In this document: in pieces, positions 61,921-64,000 of the stretch | Numbering within the stretch: the first letter of the stretch is position 1 | Layout: every line of letters begins with the position of its first letter | NCBI RefSeq assembly: GCF_000009765.2 | Contig: NC_003155.5 | Coordinates: 2,604,001-2,668,000 of the forward strand | Direction of reading: 5' to 3' | Length of the DNA: 64,000 nucleotides | From: Streptomyces avermitilis MA-4680 = NBRC 14893 | GTDB lineage: Bacteria; Actinomycetota; Actinomycetes; Streptomycetales; Streptomycetaceae | Made by a program: the position numbers and the translations under genes | Notes under the pieces: model-generated | Database searches by the model: none | What the model was told of the DNA's origin: nothing | What the model saw: only the letters and a program-made list of their open reading frames with translations

Positions 61921-61936
61921 GGGCGGGGGTCCGCCC
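61921..61936. terminator. Possible terminator between conservon 2 and apbE
   Basis: GGGCGG-GGGT-CCGCCC forms a 6-bp stem in the 57-base gap between convergent genes; weaker than the terminator after conservon 1. Confidence 0.4.
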
Positions 61937-61940
61937 CGGG

Positions 61941-62678
61941 CTATGCGGCCGCCCGCGCCCCGGCCACCGGAAGTCCCGCCGTACGCAGGACCCGACGCTC
62001 GGCGTCCACGGCGAACACCTCGCAGCCGTCCAGCCCGGCGGCCCACTCGACGCCCTCCGTGCCCATCGCGAAGGCCGCCGTCGCGACCGAGTCCGCCTCG
62101 GTCAGTGTCGGCGCCACGACCGTCAGGCTGAGCAGGCCGGTCGCCGGTCGCCCGGTGCGCCCGTCGCGGATGTGGTCGCCGCGTTCGTAGCGCGCGGAGG
62201 TCGCGACCGCCCCGTCGGTGAGCTCCAGGACCGTGCACAGCTTGTCGGCGTGTTCGGGATGCCGTACGCCCACCCGCCAGGGACCGCCGGCGGCGGCCAC
62301 GTCACCGCCGGCGTTCAGGCAGAACCTCCGCGCCCCCGCCGCCGACAGCAGCTCCGCCGCCCGCTGCACCGACCAGCCCTTGACCACCGCGCAGGGGTCC
62401 AGGCCACGGCCGGGCAGCCGCACGTCGAAGGCTCCGCCGGTGGCGGCCCGGTAGTGCTCGCACAGGTCGAGGACCTCCAGCAGATCCGCGCTGAGCGCGT
62501 CCTCGCGCAGCTCGCCCCGGTCCAGCCGGGACACCTCGCTGTCGGCCTTGAAGGGGCTGAACCGCGCGTCGGCCTCCCGCAGCCAGGCGAACACCGCGTC
62601 CGCGGCCGCGTCGAAGTCGCCCTCGTCGTCGATCCGCAGCGAGACCGGGAACCCCATGACGTGTTCGACGCGCCGCAC
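61941..62678 (-). CDS. apbE: FAD:protein FMN transferase (ApbE family)
   Basis: 245 residues from the GTG at 62678, one base after the FMN-binding gene's stop. ApbE motifs: HVMGFPVSLRI, FSPFKADSEVSRLDRG, LDPCAVVKGWSVQRAAELL, FCLNAGGDVAAAGG and ATSARYERGDHIRDGRTGRP; ADSVATAAFAMG carries the metal-binding Asp. ApbE transfers FMN from FAD to a Thr/Ser of exported FMN-binding domains. Its likely target is encoded immediately upstream. No signal peptide or lipobox is visible and it is shorter than many ApbEs (about 300-350), so where it acts is uncertain. Confidence 0.9.
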   Translation of the reverse strand: MRRVEHVMGFPVSLRIDDEGDFDAAADAVFAWLREADARFSPFKADSEVSRLDRGELREDALSADLLEVLDLCEHYRAATGGAFDVRLPGRGLDPCAVVKGWSVQRAAELLSAAGARRFCLNAGGDVAAAGGPWRVGVRHPEHADKLCTVLELTDGAVATSARYERGDHIRDGRTGRPATGLLSLTVVAPTLTEADSVATAAFAMGTEGVEWAAGLDGCEVFAVDAERRVLRTAGLPVAGARAAA

Positions 62679-62679
62679 C

Positions 62680-63099
62680 TCAGGCGCCCTTCGCGTCGAG
62701 GGCGGCCTGGAGCGACTCCTTGTACCCGTCGCTGGTGACGGTCGCGCCGGACACCGTGTCGATGTCCGCGCTCTGCGCCTTCAGCGTCTCCGCGACCAGC
62801 TTCGGCACCGCCGCCGTCGTCTGCGGATGGTTCGGCTGCCGCAACATCCGCACGGCGCTGATCGTGTCGCCCTCGAAGGTCACCTCGACCTGCACGGGGC
62901 CCTTCTCGGTCTTGACGGTCGACCCCGCGACGACCTGGGCCGAAGAACCCGGCGAAGAACCCGGCGAGGAGGACGCGGAAGGCGACGCGGCGGGCGGGGC
63001 GGTCTGGGTGGTGGACGTCGTGTCGGTCGACGGTTCGTAGCGCCACAGCGGGATCAGGCCCGCGACGCTCAGGACCAGGACAGGAAGTGCTCGTTTCAC
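62680..63099 (-). CDS. FMN-binding domain protein (exported)
   Basis: 139 residues from the GTG at 63099. An N-terminal hydrophobic segment (ALPVLVLSVAGLIPLW) is followed by a Ser/Thr/Pro-rich linker (residues 24-53) and an FMN_bind domain: GPVQVEVTFEGDTISAVRML and DTVSGATVTSDGYKESL. The Thr of SGAT is where ApbE attaches FMN through a phosphoester. It probably sits outside the membrane as an electron carrier. Coupled to apbE (1-base gap) and 19 bases downstream of the ferric-reductase-like gene. Confidence 0.88.
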   Translation of the reverse strand: MKRALPVLVLSVAGLIPLWRYEPSTDTTSTTQTAPPAASPSASSSPGSSPGSSAQVVAGSTVKTEKGPVQVEVTFEGDTISAVRMLRQPNHPQTTAAVPKLVAETLKAQSADIDTVSGATVTSDGYKESLQAALDAKGA

Positions 63100-63118
63100 C
63101 GGGATTTCCTCGTCTCCC

Positions 63119-64000
63119 TCATCCGGCCAGGCTGAAGCGCTCGTGGTGGATCTGCTGCTTGGGCACGCCCAGCTCGCGCAGGGTGCGCAGCAGGGTGGTG
63201 GTCATCCCGGGCGGTCCGCACAGGAAGACGTCCCGCTCGGCGATGTCCGGTACCAGGCGGGCGAGTTCGCTCGGGGCCAGCCTGTCGGGGGCGGCCGGCC
63301 CGGTCACCAGGTGGAGTTCGGCGCCCTTGGCGTGGGCGAGTTCCCGCAGCTCGTCGTAGAGGACGGCGTCGCGGTCCTCGGCCACCCGGTAGATGACCAC
63401 CGCGTGGCCTTCCAGGTCCTCCAGCAGCGCCCGGATGGGTGTGACGCCCACCCCGCCGGCGACGAGCAGGGACTCCGGACGCGTGCGGTGCATCGCGGTG
63501 AAGGCGCCGTACGGCCCCTCGGCGAAGACCCGCGTGCCCACCTTCACATGCCGCAGGGCCGCGGTGCCGTCGCCGGCCGTCTTCGCGGTGAGCCGCAGCC
63601 GCGTGCCGTCGGGGGCGGCCGACAGCGAGAAGGGGTTGGCCTGCCACCAGCGGTCCCGGGTCAGGAACCGCCACAGGAAGAACTGGCCCGCCCGCGCGGG
63701 CATCCGGTCCAGGTCGCGGCCGGAGATGTGGATCGAGACGACGTTGTCGGACTCCGGGACCACGGCCGTGACCCGCAGTTGGTGACGCCAGTTCCGCCAC
63801 AACGGGAGCACCAGCCGGCCCACGAGCACCGAGCCGAGCGCGACGCCCCACACGGCGTACCAGTACGCCGTGGCGGCGGACGACGAGGTGAAGGTCGTAC
63901 CGGCCGCGACCTGGTGCGTGAACGCGAGCACCACGGCGACGTAGGTGTACAGGTGGATGAAGTGCCATGTCTCGTAGGCCAGTCGGCGCCGGGCGTACCG
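63119..64000 (-). CDS. Ferric reductase-like transmembrane flavoprotein (partial, 5' end outside window)
   Basis: The frame runs from the window edge to a stop at 63119, 293 codons, and continues beyond the window. The visible N-terminal part (AYETWHFIHLYTYVAVVLAF, then THQVA) is the end of a ferric-reductase/NOX-type heme membrane domain with His ligands; a further TM (AYWYAVWGVALGSVLVGRL) follows. The cytoplasmic part has the FAD motif ANPFSLSAAP and the NAD(P) motifs LLVAGGVGVTPIRALLED and DVFLCGPPGMTTTLL. It should move electrons from NAD(P)H across the membrane, probably to the FMN-binding protein encoded next. Confidence 0.9.
   Translation of the reverse strand, partial: RYARRRLAYETWHFIHLYTYVAVVLAFTHQVAAGTTFTSSSAATAYWYAVWGVALGSVLVGRLVLPLWRNWRHQLRVTAVVPESDNVVSIHISGRDLDRMPARAGQFFLWRFLTRDRWWQANPFSLSAAPDGTRLRLTAKTAGDGTAALRHVKVGTRVFAEGPYGAFTAMHRTRPESLLVAGGVGVTPIRALLEDLEGHAVVIYRVAEDRDAVLYDELRELAHAKGAELHLVTGPAAPDRLAPSELARLVPDIAERDVFLCGPPGMTTTLLRTLRELGVPKQQIHHERFSLAG

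Overview
The window reads as chromosomal DNA of a Streptomyces species. It is very GC-rich, uses GTG and TTG starts freely, and many genes overlap by 1-14 bases. It carries several genes typical of the genus: geosmin synthase, a Streptomyces subtilisin inhibitor, two conservons (CvnABCD), a WhiJ-like/DUF397/ATPase set, a DUF6230-DUF6114 pair and an SAV2148-type HEPN protein. I see no rRNA, tRNA, prophage, transposase or CRISPR array. All names rest on motif and family recognition by eye; no search was run.

Layout. 1-1152: a metal-binding TIGR03086-type gene cut by the window edge, then two gene remnants joined end to end (ketopantoate reductase C-terminus and aldo/keto reductase middle). 1221-5378: DUF1697 protein, MMPL/RND exporter and a CDP-alcohol phosphatidyltransferase. 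5665-8713: a carbohydrate ABC importer (binding protein and two permeases, no ATPase). 8960-11963: a phosphotransferase, a DnaQ-type exonuclease and the HEPN protein. 12079-14364: a copper amine oxidase divided into a catalytic subunit and a separate N-domain subunit.

14580-27954: the glycogen-to-trehalose route (GlgX/TreX, TreY, TreZ). TreZ is separated from TreY by a LysR regulator with a divergent lipoamide dehydrogenase, two M14 carboxypeptidase paralogues around a subtilisin inhibitor, and an FHA protein. 28064-31354: a phosphotransferase with a degenerate catalytic loop, an M24 peptidase, a 500-base stretch without genes and a broken PDZ gene. 31583-37800: geosmin synthase, an alpha/beta hydrolase overlapping a P450, and a DUF89 protein overlapping a zinc-ribbon membrane protein. 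37968-41563: a membrane-anchored lytic polysaccharide monooxygenase, a small secreted protein with a 19-bp tandem repeat upstream, and DUF6230/DUF6114. 41871-46233: a VOC protein, then the WhiJ-like cluster with a methyltransferase.

46339-61883 is the most interesting part. A glycine-betaine-type importer has its binding protein on one side of a complete conservon (CvnA-D) and its ATPase and permeases on the other. After a secreted GH27 alpha-galactosidase comes an orphan sugar-binding lipoprotein directly upstream of a second complete conservon. Conservons are described as membrane-associated signalling complexes of a histidine-kinase-like protein, a roadblock protein, a DUF742 protein and a small GTPase. 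Pairing each with a solute-binding lipoprotein suggests, as inference, that extracellular solute is their input. The window ends with an ApbE flavin transferase, an FMN-binding lipoprotein-like protein and a ferric-reductase-like membrane flavoprotein, which together look like a flavin-based electron-export module.
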